From the NCBI GenBank assembly GCA_937883755.1, contig CAKZYA010000050.1, positions 27,358-91,357 of the forward strand: DNA of 64,000 bases, in the 5' to 3' direction. Positions 36,667-45,504 of this stretch are shown here, piece by piece. This stretch comes from an uncultured Flammeovirgaceae bacterium (GTDB taxonomy: Bacteria; Bacteroidota; Bacteroidia; Cytophagales; Cyclobacteriaceae). The notes under the pieces were generated by a model. The model ran no database searches and had not been told where the DNA came from. It was given only the letters and a program-made list of their open reading frames with translations. Within the stretch, counting starts at the first letter, position 1, and each line of letters begins with the position of its first letter. Made by a program: the position numbers and the translations under genes.

Positions 36667-38577
36667 AGGCGAAGGCAGATTTAATGGCTGTTCGCCTACT
36701 CGGATGGTGCCATTTTCAATCCTAACCTCGGGGTGAGTCTCGTTAGCTGGCTGCAAAGTCATCACGACTGTAATATTTAAGTCGCAAAACACATCAACGT
36801 ATCGGCTGAATGGGTAACCTTGTCCTTGGTAGACAATCCCAAAATTGTGCTGTTTGGTTTTGCCACCGTAAGGAACTTTACCAGTATCCAGTTTTATCGA
36901 TTTGTCTTTATTTAAAACTGTGAATTTAAGACTGGAACCGTTAGGTGCGGTGAGTGTGAAGCCATCTTCGGCTTCTGTAAACTTATTGAACTCTGGGGTA
37001 TTGATGCGCCAACGACGACCATTAGTCGAAGAATCCTGAACAACAAAGACACCCTTAGTCAACGGGTGATCAAAATCTACGTAGAACCGGCGACGATGTT
37101 CGCGAGTACCTACAGCACTACCTGAGCCAACCACGTACCCACCGGTACCATCGTTGAAAAAACCGTATTCGTGTAGTTTGCCTAAGCCTTTATCATCTTT
37201 CTCGGCTGTTTCTTCTACACTAGGAAATAGATTTGACTGCCCAGCAGTAAGTCCCGTCCGACCAGCGCCAATAACCCAGGGAGCCCCCAAACCTACCAAG
37301 CGAATAGTGTTAGTATCGGGTCCTTGGTGACCTCTTACTCGGTTCGCTTTGGCGTGGTAGGTAGCCACAATATCGTTTTCGTCTTCAAAGTGGTTTCGGG
37401 CAACGAATACTCCGGTCTCTTTACTTACGAAGGTTCGCCAATTCAGCGTAGCGGGATTTTCTGCCATTACCTCTTCGGGATAGTATAAAATGCTGTAGGC
37501 CAGTTGCCCATCTTCAGCCTGATAGCTGTTGGGCTCAATCAAGTAATCGTGCATCCACTTCAAAGCAGGAAGTTGCTCCGCCGGAAACAGTGAAAAGCCC
37601 ATTGCTAATACACCTCCGGTGCTAAACATCATATCGTCATCCGACAAGTCAGCCGTATAGCCACGGTTGTGTTGATTTTCTATAGAAACCACTGAAGTCA
37701 TCAAGGCTTGTAGCGAATGCTCAATGTTAGGTACGTAGTCCAGCACCGAAAAACTGCTTAGTTGATTCTGTAGCGTGATTAGTGCCGGGCCTACGAATGT
37801 CCAATTATAAATGTGGTACGACATACTTTCCACATTCCAGCCGCTCGGATAAATATTGGTTTGGATATGATCTTGAAGCCGTTTGCTAGCGTCCCATTGT
37901 ATAGGCAGTGCCGGAGATCGTTTGTAATTAGTAGTATCAGTCCAGTCCCAAATGTAAGAGGCAAGGACAATACTTCCGTAGCGAACTCCCATCCAGTTGC
38001 TTTCAATACTGTAGTTGGCCGCGTAACCCATCGTGGCATGAACGGAATAGAACACTTCAAAAAGAGCATCATTTGCCTGTTTGCGTTGCTCTCTCGACCA
38101 GGCGGGATAGCAGAAATCATAAGCGTAAGCTAGCTTTTGCAGTAACCTCGCCCGGGTGAGTCCTTTCGCGAGCGGGTTTGTCAGGTAAACAGTATCAGCC
38201 AGTATCTTTTCGGTAGCTTGCCAGGCTAAATCGGCCCAGTACTCCTCTTCAGTAAGCAGATACAGGTAAGCCCAGACTCCAAGGCGGTCGCTTTCCTCAT
38301 AAGGATCGTAGCTGCGGTCATCCTTACTTTCCATTTGGTGTTGCTCACCAGTGCGGGTTAAAGTAGTTAGCATGGTACGGTAAGGTTCGGTATCAAGTCT
38401 CTCTCGTACGCTTTTTATCTCCTCTGGCGTAACAATACCCCGAGGGTGCTCAAATTGGGCAGATATAGATAGTGGGTTAGCCAGCAGCAGAATAAACCCT
38501 AAGAGAAGCTTTTCGGGAGTAAAAGTTGAAAAGTGCAGCCCGAACGATAAAAAATAAACCATGCCAGAAGTTGGCAA
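36640..38577 (-). CDS. heparinase II/III-like polysaccharide lyase candidate
   Basis: A 645-aa secreted protein (hydrophobic signal around residues 24-40, LLLGFILLLANPLSISAQ). An alpha-helical toroid region follows at about 45-330 (SIESNWMGVRYGSIVLASYIWDW) and then a heparinase II/III-type beta-sandwich (FVARNHFEDENDIVATYHAKANRVRGHQGPDTNTIRLVGLGAPWVIGAGR). Members cleave uronic-acid-containing polymers such as heparin or alginate, but I cannot assign a substrate. Either ATG 38577 or ATG 38562 fits the signal peptide. It follows the S24 repressor gene after 15 bases, an unexpected operon partner. Confidence 0.75.
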   Translation of the reverse strand: MPTSGMVYFLSFGLHFSTFTPEKLLLGFILLLANPLSISAQFEHPRGIVTPEEIKSVRERLDTEPYRTMLTTLTRTGEQHQMESKDDRSYDPYEESDRLGVWAYLYLLTEEEYWADLAWQATEKILADTVYLTNPLAKGLTRARLLQKLAYAYDFCYPAWSREQRKQANDALFEVFYSVHATMGYAANYSIESNWMGVRYGSIVLASYIWDWTDTTNYKRSPALPIQWDASKRLQDHIQTNIYPSGWNVESMSYHIYNWTFVGPALITLQNQLSSFSVLDYVPNIEHSLQALMTSVVSIENQHNRGYTADLSDDDMMFSTGGVLAMGFSLFPAEQLPALKWMHDYLIEPNSYQAEDGQLAYSILYYPEEVMAENPATLNWRTFVSKETGVFVARNHFEDENDIVATYHAKANRVRGHQGPDTNTIRLVGLGAPWVIGAGRTGLTAGQSNLFPSVEETAEKDDKGLGKLHEYGFFNDGTGGYVVGSGSAVGTREHRRRFYVDFDHPLTKGVFVVQDSSTNGRRWRINTPEFNKFTEAEDGFTLTAPNGSSLKFTVLNKDKSIKLDTGKVPYGGKTKQHNFGIVYQGQGYPFSRYVDVFCDLNITVVMTLQPANETHPEVRIENGTIRVGEQPLNLPSPLLSNRQTE

Positions 38578-38592
38578 TATTCCACCGGAAAA

Positions 38593-39270
38593 TCAACCCG
38601 AATAGCGGGAAGAAAGACTGCGTTGAGGAGTGAATGATTTGGATACCATACCTACTACCTTCCACAGTGATAATATACTTTCTCGTGTGATCTCGTAGGG
38701 CTGATACAGATCATTATCAGAGTAAAGCGTAAGCAAAGAAGCATCAGCGTGTTTGAGCACTCGCTTAACTACCCGCCCATCGGTAGTAACGATCAAATGG
38801 GGTTCGCCCCACTGGAGCAGATAGTGGTCTTTCACCTCTTTAATGATAATGTAAGCTCCCGGAATCAGGGTAGGGTACATGCTATCGCCTTCGACGCTAA
38901 TCATATAAAGCTCTTTTTCGGAAAAGGTAGGAATGCTGAATGAAATACCTTCGGGAGGAGTGCGCTGATCTACGAAATGATCCAGAAAGCCCGCCTGAGC
39001 GTGTACGGGTACATAAGTAATGTTAGAATCAGCATTACTGCTAGACTGAGAGTCTTGGCTCGACTCACCGTAGCTAAGTAACTGTTGAGGCGATAACTGA
39101 AATATCTCAGCTAACTCGTACAGCCGAGGTAAGGTAATCTGAATGATGCCTCGCTCAATTTTACTGTAGGTCGTCGTTCTAATATCCAGTGCGGTAGCCA
39201 CCGCTTCTTGGCTAAGGTTGCACTTTTTGCGGATACGGCGTAGTGGAAGTAAGGGTTCCTCACTCATCAA
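38593..39270 (-). CDS. CI/LexA-like repressor: XRE helix-turn-helix plus S24 peptidase domain
   Basis: A 225-aa protein with an N-terminal XRE domain (RIRKKCNLSQEAVATALDIRTTTYSKIERG) and a C-terminal S24 domain. The cleavage dipeptide is Ala93-Gly94 in VHAQAGF, the nucleophile is Ser130 in EGDSMYP and the base is Lys169 in VVKRV, so self-cleavage looks possible. This is the layout of phage-type repressors inactivated by DNA damage, though many chromosomal copies exist in Bacteroidota. It faces a small HTH gene across a gap with a palindrome next to its own start, and is followed by the heparinase-like gene. Confidence 0.88.
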   Translation of the reverse strand: MMSEEPLLPLRRIRKKCNLSQEAVATALDIRTTTYSKIERGIIQITLPRLYELAEIFQLSPQQLLSYGESSQDSQSSSNADSNITYVPVHAQAGFLDHFVDQRTPPEGISFSIPTFSEKELYMISVEGDSMYPTLIPGAYIIIKEVKDHYLLQWGEPHLIVTTDGRVVKRVLKHADASLLTLYSDNDLYQPYEITRESILSLWKVVGMVSKSFTPQRSLSSRYSG

Positions 39271-39276
39271 TAAAAA

Positions 39277-39312
39277 GATTAATATTTCTTAAAAATACTA
39301 AAAAATATAATC
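39277..39312. promoter_or_regulatory. AT-rich inverted repeat before the S24 repressor gene
   Basis: GATTAATATTT at 39277-39287 and AAATATAATC at 39303-39312 form an inverted repeat with one extra base in the left arm. It begins 7 bases upstream of the repressor ATG. The sites AATACTAAA and AGTACTAAA repeat across 39294-39324. This is where an autoregulatory operator would lie. AT richness makes chance inverted repeats more likely, so support is moderate. Confidence 0.4.
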
Positions 39313-39402
39313 AAAAGTACTAAATTGTCGTATTAATAACAATATGTACCTAAAATCAGTTTTCTATCCACTACTTAGTTTTTACCAATATTTCTTTCAG
39401 TC

Positions 39403-39603
39403 ATGAGCTATAAATCCGCAAAACCACAAACCAAACAAGAATTAGCCCACGCTTACGGGGTAACTATCCGTACACTAACTAACTGGATAGCACCGCATGA
39501 GGAGAGAATTGGGGTGCGTCATGGGCATACTTATACGCCTAAACAGGTGAAAATCATCTACGAGCTGTTAGGTGAGCCTATAAACACAAATGAAGAAGAT
39601 TAA
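39403..39603 (+). CDS. small helix-turn-helix protein, 66 aa
   Basis: MSYKSAKPQTKQELAHAYGV begins a MerR- or excisionase-like winged helix (TKQELAHAYGVTIRTLTNWI; then YTPKQVKIIYELLGEP). It is divergent from the S24 repressor with a 132-bp shared control region, as for CI and Cro in phages. No phage structural genes are near, so it may be an old remnant or an ordinary small regulator. Just after it, TCTTATTAAGA (39610-39620) is a near-palindrome and may be another binding site. Confidence 0.7.
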   Translation: MSYKSAKPQTKQELAHAYGVTIRTLTNWIAPHEERIGVRHGHTYTPKQVKIIYELLGEPINTNEED

Positions 39604-39684
39604 TAATATGTCTTATTAAGAAATTTTTGTCTTAATAATGCATATTTAGGAAAATGTGAAAGTTGAGAAAGGTATGTTTGGCTT

Positions 39685-39945
39685 ATGGAAAACACAGAAT
39701 TATTACTTGCCGCTAACGCTTTGCTAGTCAGTTTACTCGGAATTGGAGTTAGTCTTCTCAGCTTCTTTCTCAAAGATGTGTACCGCGATCATAAAAAACT
39801 ACAGCATCAAGTACATGATTTACGGAGAGAAGTTGAGAGCCATCGCCGATTGCGTCAGGAACAGATTAAGATGATACAGAAACATGCAGAGCGTAATCGG
39901 GAGCAATTAGAAATGCTGAAGTTTCGTTGGCCGTTATCTCAGTAG
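39685..39945 (+). CDS. small single-TM coiled-coil protein, 86 aa
   Basis: One membrane helix at about 8-29 (LAANALLVSLLGIGVSLLSFFL), then a charged coiled coil (HKKLQHQVHDLRREVESHRRLRQEQIKMIQKHAERNREQ). The layout resembles small phage or hook-like proteins and also holin accessory proteins, but no family is recognisable. It follows the HTH gene by 81 bases. Start ATG 39685. Confidence 0.55.
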   Translation: MENTELLLAANALLVSLLGIGVSLLSFFLKDVYRDHKKLQHQVHDLRREVESHRRLRQEQIKMIQKHAERNREQLEMLKFRWPLSQ

Positions 39946-40062
39946 GGATGATAGTGCCTTTAGAATCAACAGTAGGCCAGTAGAAATATAAAATCAGCAG
40001 TACCAATAGCTAGCTCATTCTTAGCTTACATTACTAACATTTGATGCTTGAATTCAGTTAGT

Positions 40063-41673
40063 TTATTGATTTACTGAGGCCTCCAGCTCTTCAATACGTG
40101 CCTGCTTCTGCTCAATAATGGTCTCGTATTCTTCCGTTTTGCGCTGCATTTCTTCCTGGGTAGCTTGCAGCTCTTCCATATTTTGCCGCATTTCTTCCTC
40201 CTGAGCCCGAAGTTCTTCAGTAGATTGTTGCGATTGTTCCAAAAGCTGCTTGGTTTTTGAACTCACATCCAAAGTAGCAATTGAGGACGCAATAATCTCA
40301 CCTACACTTTCCAGGAAATCTACTTGATAGGGCGGCCAAGTTGTAAAGGAGGCTAATTCCAAAACACCCATCACCTGCTCATTGAAGATTAAAGGGATTA
40401 ACAATAAGTTAGCAGGAGTAGCTTCACCTAGGCCAGAAGTAATGATCACGTACTGATCGGGAATATTGGTCAATAAGGTAGTTTTCTTTTCTAGGTATGT
40501 TTGCCCTACTAGTCCTTGCCCTATTTTTACAGTCTTTTCCATATGCCTTTTCTTATCGTAAGCGTAAGCAGCTGCTAAAGTCAAGCACTGATTATTTGAG
40601 ATTTCTTCTTGAAGAAAGAAAAGTGAACCTTGATTAGAGCTAGTATACTTCACTAAGTAAGATAACAGTTGATCGGCCATGAGTTGAGGGTCACTCTGAT
40701 GCGTTCGGGTAATCTCAGCCACCTTGGAAGTACCCTCGGTTATCCATAATTGTTGCTGATCCTTCTGCTTCACAACTTTCATCTGTTCTCGCATATTCGC
40801 CAGGGCTGTGGCCAGGTTATCTGCATTCTCCGCTTGGTCATCGCTTTTCGCATTATCCCAAGTTACAGAATAGTCTCCTTGCCCTACCCGGTTAATAAAC
40901 CTGGATGCGGTTTGCAAGTCACTAATAATATACTCAATGGAATCTTGTTCGCTTTGTTGATCGTTATCCGATTGATCATCTACTAAATAGGTTTTTCTGC
41001 TTTCTAAAAGGTTTGTAAAGAGTTGAAGGCGTAGCTTGTTAGATTTTTTTATCTGACGAATCACGAAAATCAGGGTAGGTACACCGATGAGAAATAGTAG
41101 GGCTTGCATCACGGTAGTTACATACAAATAGTATTGATAGCGATCTCGAGCTGCGATATATAGCTCGTTCTCAAATTCCTGTACTTGATTAGTAAACTCG
41201 TAGCACACTTTCCAAACCGGATAGCCAGGGTCAGTTTTGTAGATAGCCAGGGCGGTTGAATCGTTTCCTTGCCTTTTGTAAGATATGATCTCACCCATCA
41301 ATTCATGGTATTCCTTAATAGCAGATTTTGCTTCGGTCAGTCTTTTCTGTTCAGTAAACCCTTGTGTGTTTAGCAAAATCTGTAAGGTATCGAAGTGATT
41401 AGCAAATTGCTTTCCTGCCGCTTCGTATGGTCTCAAGAATTTATCATCCGGTTCGAGCAAAAATGCTTTTGTTCCTTTGGTAATGTTGTTGCGGTGAGTT
41501 TGAACATAATTTATCAGCTCATCCACCCGTTCAATTTTTTCTTTAATATCATCAAACTGCTGTGCTTGGTATTTTCCGTAGAAAGTAAGCAAAGAGCTGA
41601 TGCCGATTAAACCCAGAGTGAGTTGAATAGAAACAAAGATGCTATTCTTCTCGAGGAATTTTCTGATGTTCAT
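40063..41673 (-). CDS. membrane sensor: CHASE3-like and GAF domains, no output domain
   Basis: A 536-aa protein: membrane helix at about 12-30, a periplasmic four-helix region to about 185 (CHASE3-like), a second helix (about 186-206, LYVTTVMQALLFLIGVPTLIF), a HAMP-like linker (DLQTASRFINRVGQGDYSVTWDN), a GAF domain at about 320-460 (GSLFFLQEE; IGQGLVGQTYLEKKTTLLTNIP; LLIPLIFNEQVMGVLELASF) and a long C-terminal coiled coil rich in Glu and Gln. There is no histidine kinase, cyclase or methyl-acceptor output domain, so a partner must read its state. A perfect hairpin lies just before the start codon. Confidence 0.82.
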   Translation of the reverse strand: MNIRKFLEKNSIFVSIQLTLGLIGISSLLTFYGKYQAQQFDDIKEKIERVDELINYVQTHRNNITKGTKAFLLEPDDKFLRPYEAAGKQFANHFDTLQILLNTQGFTEQKRLTEAKSAIKEYHELMGEIISYKRQGNDSTALAIYKTDPGYPVWKVCYEFTNQVQEFENELYIAARDRYQYYLYVTTVMQALLFLIGVPTLIFVIRQIKKSNKLRLQLFTNLLESRKTYLVDDQSDNDQQSEQDSIEYIISDLQTASRFINRVGQGDYSVTWDNAKSDDQAENADNLATALANMREQMKVVKQKDQQQLWITEGTSKVAEITRTHQSDPQLMADQLLSYLVKYTSSNQGSLFFLQEEISNNQCLTLAAAYAYDKKRHMEKTVKIGQGLVGQTYLEKKTTLLTNIPDQYVIITSGLGEATPANLLLIPLIFNEQVMGVLELASFTTWPPYQVDFLESVGEIIASSIATLDVSSKTKQLLEQSQQSTEELRAQEEEMRQNMEELQATQEEMQRKTEEYETIIEQKQARIEELEASVNQ

Positions 41674-41677
41674 AAGG

Positions 41678-41699
41678 AGTAGTAATGATGGTTACTACT
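41678..41699 (-). promoter_or_regulatory. perfect hairpin covering the leader of the CHASE3/GAF gene
   Basis: AGTAGTAA at 41678-41685 and TTACTACT at 41692-41699 pair fully with a 6-base loop, only 4 bases upstream of the ATG at 41673. In the mRNA this stem would cover the ribosome entry region; as DNA it could be an operator. No T tract follows, so it is not a terminator. The remaining gap to the next gene (to 41900) shows nothing further. Confidence 0.45.
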
Positions 41700-41900
41700 A
41701 AAGACGTAATCCGCTAGAACTAATAAAAACCTAAATACTCGGTAAACTACACTATGTAATTTTTTTGGTAACTCTAACACTAGCTCGTCCTCTGTTTGGA
41801 TAGCGTTTAATCTGCTTTTTCAGTGAGATGCTGAAATTAGAGCAGCGTCTTCTATTCATTGCTTTAGCAAAAAGCTTATGTATTAGAATCAATTGAGCAA

Positions 41901-42686
41901 TTATATGTCAGCGAGGGTTTGGGCAGAGGCTCCGTTAATTTTGAGATTGGTTTCATCTTGTACGTAGGCAATAATAGAAGCATTAGCAGTTTTGAGATCT
42001 TCGGGCAATTGCAAGGTAACCTTTCCTTGAGCTGAACTATTGAGCGAGCGGCTACTAAAATTGCGGACAACGTGAGTGTGATGAAGCGTCTTCCCTCCAT
42101 TCTCGCCTCGGCGTACGGAAGTCTGAATATTTTTCTCTACTAAAGCAATTTGCAGATGTTTTCCTTGGTAATCACCAGTTACCTGATAAGCCATGGTAGC
42201 TTGTTCACCAGATATAGCCACTTGGAGGTTGATAGAAGATTGAGCGGGTTGCTTCAAAGCACCTTTAATTTCCTGCCAGGCTTGTTGCTTACGAGAACCT
42301 ACAAAGCCCGGGTTACCATTTACGGTCATTTGTGGAGTATACATTTGACTGTTTTGCCAGGTTTGAGTGTAGGTTCGTTGGCGTTCGGTAAAATCAGAGT
42401 GGCTGTACGGGTCTTTCCAGCCCAGACGATTCCAATAATCAACGTGAAAGGAAAGCACGTATACAGTCAAGTTTTGCTCTTCTGATTGTTGGGCAATGTC
42501 GCGTAGTACAGCATCAGCAGGTGGGCAGCTGGAACAACCTTGCGATGTGAACAGTTCGACTACTGTAACTCCGGGTAAGTCAGTAGTTAAATTTGAAGTG
42601 CGAGTAGGTGATACCCAAGCTACCAGTAGAAAGGTAAATCCTAAGACTAGCAGCAGAATGACTATGAAGGAGGATGAATATTTCAT
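41901..42686 (-). CDS. DUF1223 thioredoxin-fold secreted protein
   Basis: 261 aa from ATG 42686, which starts directly before a membrane/signal helix (MKYSSSFIVILLLVLGFTFLLVAW); an open frame 33 bases upstream is not needed. The domain begins VTVVELFTSQGCSSCPPADAVL, with a CSSC site like a thioredoxin active site, and goes on with VLSFHVDYWNRLGWKDP and TPQMTVNGNPGFVGS, the DUF1223 pattern. It is anchored or exported to the periplasm and might act on thiols, but the family's function is not established. It is divergent from the GIN-domain gene. Confidence 0.85.
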   Translation of the reverse strand: MKYSSSFIVILLLVLGFTFLLVAWVSPTRTSNLTTDLPGVTVVELFTSQGCSSCPPADAVLRDIAQQSEEQNLTVYVLSFHVDYWNRLGWKDPYSHSDFTERQRTYTQTWQNSQMYTPQMTVNGNPGFVGSRKQQAWQEIKGALKQPAQSSINLQVAISGEQATMAYQVTGDYQGKHLQIALVEKNIQTSVRRGENGGKTLHHTHVVRNFSSRSLNSSAQGKVTLQLPEDLKTANASIIAYVQDETNLKINGASAQTLADI

Positions 42687-42719
42687 ATTTTCCGTATTTT
42701 TAGAGAAAAACGCTACCAC

Positions 42720-43436
42720 ATGAACCTACGTTTAACTTTTCCTTATCTACTACTGCTTTTGTCGGTCGGTTTACTTTACTCTAACAGTCTATTGGCTCAA
42801 TATGAGGAAGATATGGATTTAGCCAGTTTTGATAAGGTTGAATTTATTGGGCGCGGTGAAGTGGTGCTCTATCAGGGTAATAATCCTCATTTACGACTAG
42901 AGGCCTCGGATCATGAAGACTTGCGTCAGGTAAAAACCGAAGTGCGGGGTCGTACCTTGTGCATTAGCTACAAGCAAAATCAAAACGACTGGATTGACAT
43001 TGCTCCTAAAGTGAAGGCATACGTAACGTACTCTACATTGCGAGATCTGAAAATTGTAGGGCTGGTACAGGTCTTTTCCGAAGATGTGGTGCGTGCTGAC
43101 CGCTTTAGAGTAGAAGTGGAAGGAATGGGAAGAATAGAAATGAAGCTGAATGTTGCCAGCCTAGATATAGAATCCGCCGGAACGGCTAATATGTATCTAA
43201 GCGGAAAGGCCAATGAAACAAACATTGTTAATGACGGTACGGGCACTATTGATGCCTTTGACCTGATATGCCAGGATGCTGATGTGGAAGTAAATGGAAC
43301 GGGTACTGTGCGAATACACGCTAGCGAGCGATTACGAGCCGAGGCGAATGGCTTTGGTGCCGCGGTAAAATACCGGGGCGAGCCTAAGAGAACCTATTTT
43401 GATAAGTCCGGCTTTGCGTCTATCAAAGCGGAATAG
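42720..43436 (+). CDS. GIN-domain (DUF2807) secreted protein
   Basis: The 238-aa product has a signal peptide (ends YSNSLLAQ) and a repeating beta-helix-like region that begins FDKVEFIGRGEVVLYQGNNPHLRLEA and continues through VEGMGRIEMKLNVASLDIESAGTANMYLSGKA and NGTGTVRIHA, the pattern of the head GIN domain. Proteins of this kind are common in Bacteroidota envelopes and their role is unknown. The next gene begins 6 bases after its stop, so the two are co-transcribed. The ATG is 33 bases from the divergent DUF1223 start, so the promoters overlap. Confidence 0.85.
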   Translation: MNLRLTFPYLLLLLSVGLLYSNSLLAQYEEDMDLASFDKVEFIGRGEVVLYQGNNPHLRLEASDHEDLRQVKTEVRGRTLCISYKQNQNDWIDIAPKVKAYVTYSTLRDLKIVGLVQVFSEDVVRADRFRVEVEGMGRIEMKLNVASLDIESAGTANMYLSGKANETNIVNDGTGTIDAFDLICQDADVEVNGTGTVRIHASERLRAEANGFGAAVKYRGEPKRTYFDKSGFASIKAE

Positions 43437-43442
43437 TAATCT

Positions 43443-44261
43443 ATGCAATTATCTATCGCCATACTGAGTTTAGTCGTCTCCGGCTGTTATTCACTATCGC
43501 ACGTTCAACACTTTACGACTGAAGCTACCGAAATTCTTGCTCAGGGCGTGCATCTGGAACCTACCTTTTACCAGGTTTGTCAGCAGCGGCAGCGTCGGGA
43601 TTTACTTCAGCAGGGTAAGCTTACTCCTAAGTTTCGGGAGGGCTGTGATTTATCTTTACAGGCCGATTCGGCTACTATCCAGATTTTGGAAGCTTTGACT
43701 CGTTACTTAGCAGGTCTTCACCAATTAGCTGCCTCAGGGCGGTCAAGCGCATCATTAGCTCCGCTAGGAGATGCCTTACAGACGCTTCCCCTAGCCGAAG
43801 GTCAGGCCGATGCAGTGGCATCGTACCAAGAGCTAGCCCAGCTTAGTCTTACCGGTCTCACTGAACGTTCGCGCCGTAAAAAAGCTCGAGAGTTTATTGA
43901 GCAGGCTGAAAAACCGCTGCAAACGTTGCTGGAAGCTTACCAGTTTATGCTGAACGAATCACTAGTGGAACAAATTCGGCGTCAGCAACTCACACAACGA
44001 GGGTACTCCCGTGAATTGCTGGACTCGGCTCACTCATTTATAGAGAAGAAACTAGTAATTGAAGAGTATATGGATCAAATGCTAGAGTACGAAGCTCAAT
44101 TGCAAAGTATTCGGCAGTACGTTGAGGCTCTGAGTGTCATCAGTGAGGGGCATACAGCTTTGTACCAACAGCGGGCACAACTACAGCAACAAGCAGCCAT
44201 TAGCTCTCTACTGTTCTACACTAATCAGCTACGACAGATGCAAATATTGTCTAAATTTTGA
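43443..44261 (+). CDS. hypothetical helical lipoprotein, 272 aa
   Basis: A short lipoprotein signal ends at Cys15 (LSLVVSGCYS). The mature part is almost all helical and Gln/Leu/Arg rich (LTRYLAGLHQLAASG; QEQ-type coils; HTALYQQRAQLQQQAAISSLLFYTNQLRQM). I recognise no family. It follows the GIN gene by 6 bases. The 193-bp gap after it holds low-complexity sequence of the AGTAGGAAG and CAGCAATCAGTAATCAGCAATC type but no gene. Confidence 0.7.
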   Translation: MQLSIAILSLVVSGCYSLSHVQHFTTEATEILAQGVHLEPTFYQVCQQRQRRDLLQQGKLTPKFREGCDLSLQADSATIQILEALTRYLAGLHQLAASGRSSASLAPLGDALQTLPLAEGQADAVASYQELAQLSLTGLTERSRRKKAREFIEQAEKPLQTLLEAYQFMLNESLVEQIRRQQLTQRGYSRELLDSAHSFIEKKLVIEEYMDQMLEYEAQLQSIRQYVEALSVISEGHTALYQQRAQLQQQAAISSLLFYTNQLRQMQILSKF

Positions 44262-44454
44262 GATGAGAGGTTGGAAGTAGGAAGACCGAAGTAGGAAATT
44301 AGTGGTCAGAAATTGCTAGAAACTAGAATACAGAGTCAGGAGACTGGAATCTGAAAGCCGGATGCGAACAAGGGGCAAGTGATGAATAATTAATTATCAG
44401 CAATCAGTAATCAGCAATCGAACCATTCACTCATCCACTGTAATACAATGAGCT

Positions 44455-44853
44455 ATGGCAACCCTTTCATCAAAGCAGGTAAAAGAGCTTTCTAAACAGT
44501 TTTTTCGGATTGTAACGTCCATTGGGCAGTTTCGGGAAGATAAGTGGGAAGACTTAACTAAAGGTCAGCATCAAAAACTAAGTCACTTACAGCGTTCAGT
44601 TTACAGCTATTCGGATGACTTGCTAACGCTGGCCTCAGTGCTTAAGCTAGGGGAGGTAGATAGTGAACTGACGGAAATGAACCAAGTGGCTGACGAAGTG
44701 AATGAAGCCCTTCAAAAGGCTGAGAAGGTAGAGAAAGTTATCAATATTGCCGCCAAAGTCGTAATGTTGGGCGGAGCTGTGGTTAGCCAAAGCCCTTTGG
44801 CAATCGTAGCTTCCCTCGCGGAGTTAACTCAAGAAATTAGCCCATTAGCTTGA
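44455..44853 (+). CDS. hypothetical helical protein, 132 aa
   Basis: A cytoplasmic helical protein: ATLSSKQVKELSKQFFRIVTSIGQ, a central acidic helix (DSELTEMNQVADEVNEALQKAEKVEKV) and a hydrophobic stretch at about 100-125 (INIAAKVVMLGGAVVSQSPLAIVASL) that could insert in a membrane. No family recognised. Its direction matches the preceding lipoprotein gene, and both have the look of a helical bundle. A joint role is only a guess. Confidence 0.6.
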   Translation: MATLSSKQVKELSKQFFRIVTSIGQFREDKWEDLTKGQHQKLSHLQRSVYSYSDDLLTLASVLKLGEVDSELTEMNQVADEVNEALQKAEKVEKVINIAAKVVMLGGAVVSQSPLAIVASLAELTQEISPLA

Positions 44854-44939
44854 TAACGAGCAACGCCGATGTAGCTCGGATTGATGAGGTGATGAATTAG
44901 AAAACCATTATTCCACGCCACGGTGGCATCAGTCATTAA

Positions 44940-45401
44940 TTAGGAAAGAGTTTCTTTTGGTGGAATTCGCAGTACCTGTCCGGGATAAATTAGATTAGGA
45001 TCTTTAAGCATAGGCTTGTTCGCCTCAAATATAGCAGGATACTTCATCGGGTCGCCGTATACTTCCTTGGCAATTTTGGAAAGCGAATCGCCCTTTTCTA
45101 CGGTATGGTAGGTGGCTTGAGGCTCAGGTTCAGCTTGCTCGGGTACTTCTACAACTAGTTGGTTATCCACTTTGCTAACGCCTTCTACATTTCCCAGAGC
45201 TAAAGCGATTTTTTCGGCGTGGGCTTGGCTGTCAACTTTCCCTTTTACGGTAACAACTTCATCGTCAACACTGACAGATAAGCCCTCAACAGGCAGTCCC
45301 AGCGACTTAACGTGAGCAATTAGTTTTTCTTTTTTCTCCTCTTCGCTTTCGCCTCCGAAAAGCTTTTCGCCCGCACTTTTGAAGAAATCAATAAGTCCCA
45401 T
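44940..45401 (-). CDS. BON-LysM protein, Kbp/YgaU type
   Basis: A 153-aa protein with the same layout and length as E. coli YgaU (Kbp, a potassium-binding protein): MGLIDFFKSAGEKLFGG, a BON domain at about 27-88 (LIAHVKSLGLPVEGLSVSVDDEVVTVKG) and a LysM domain at about 97-150 (YHTVEKGDSLSKIAKEVYGDPMKYPAIFEANKPML; NLIYPGQVLRIP). There is no signal peptide, as in YgaU. It is often linked with stress or stationary phase in other bacteria. It is divergent from the DUF937-like gene. Confidence 0.88.
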   Translation of the reverse strand: MGLIDFFKSAGEKLFGGESEEEKKEKLIAHVKSLGLPVEGLSVSVDDEVVTVKGKVDSQAHAEKIALALGNVEGVSKVDNQLVVEVPEQAEPEPQATYHTVEKGDSLSKIAKEVYGDPMKYPAIFEANKPMLKDPNLIYPGQVLRIPPKETLS

Positions 45402-45504
45402 ATTGTTAAATAATTTAGGTTTGGTGGTAATGAATTGATTAACTAAGTTTGAAATTAGTCAGTTCGTGCATTGTAATCAACCGAAACCATTAAAATTTTA
45501 TACT

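Noticed and set aside
38593..39945. Prophage
   Set aside because: The CI-like and small HTH genes resemble phage control, but there are no integrase, replication or structural genes on either side.
44262..44454. Tandem-like CAGCAATCAGTAATCAGCAATC as a CRISPR or attachment site
   Set aside because: The units are short, irregular and without spacers; it looks like ordinary low-complexity intergenic sequence.
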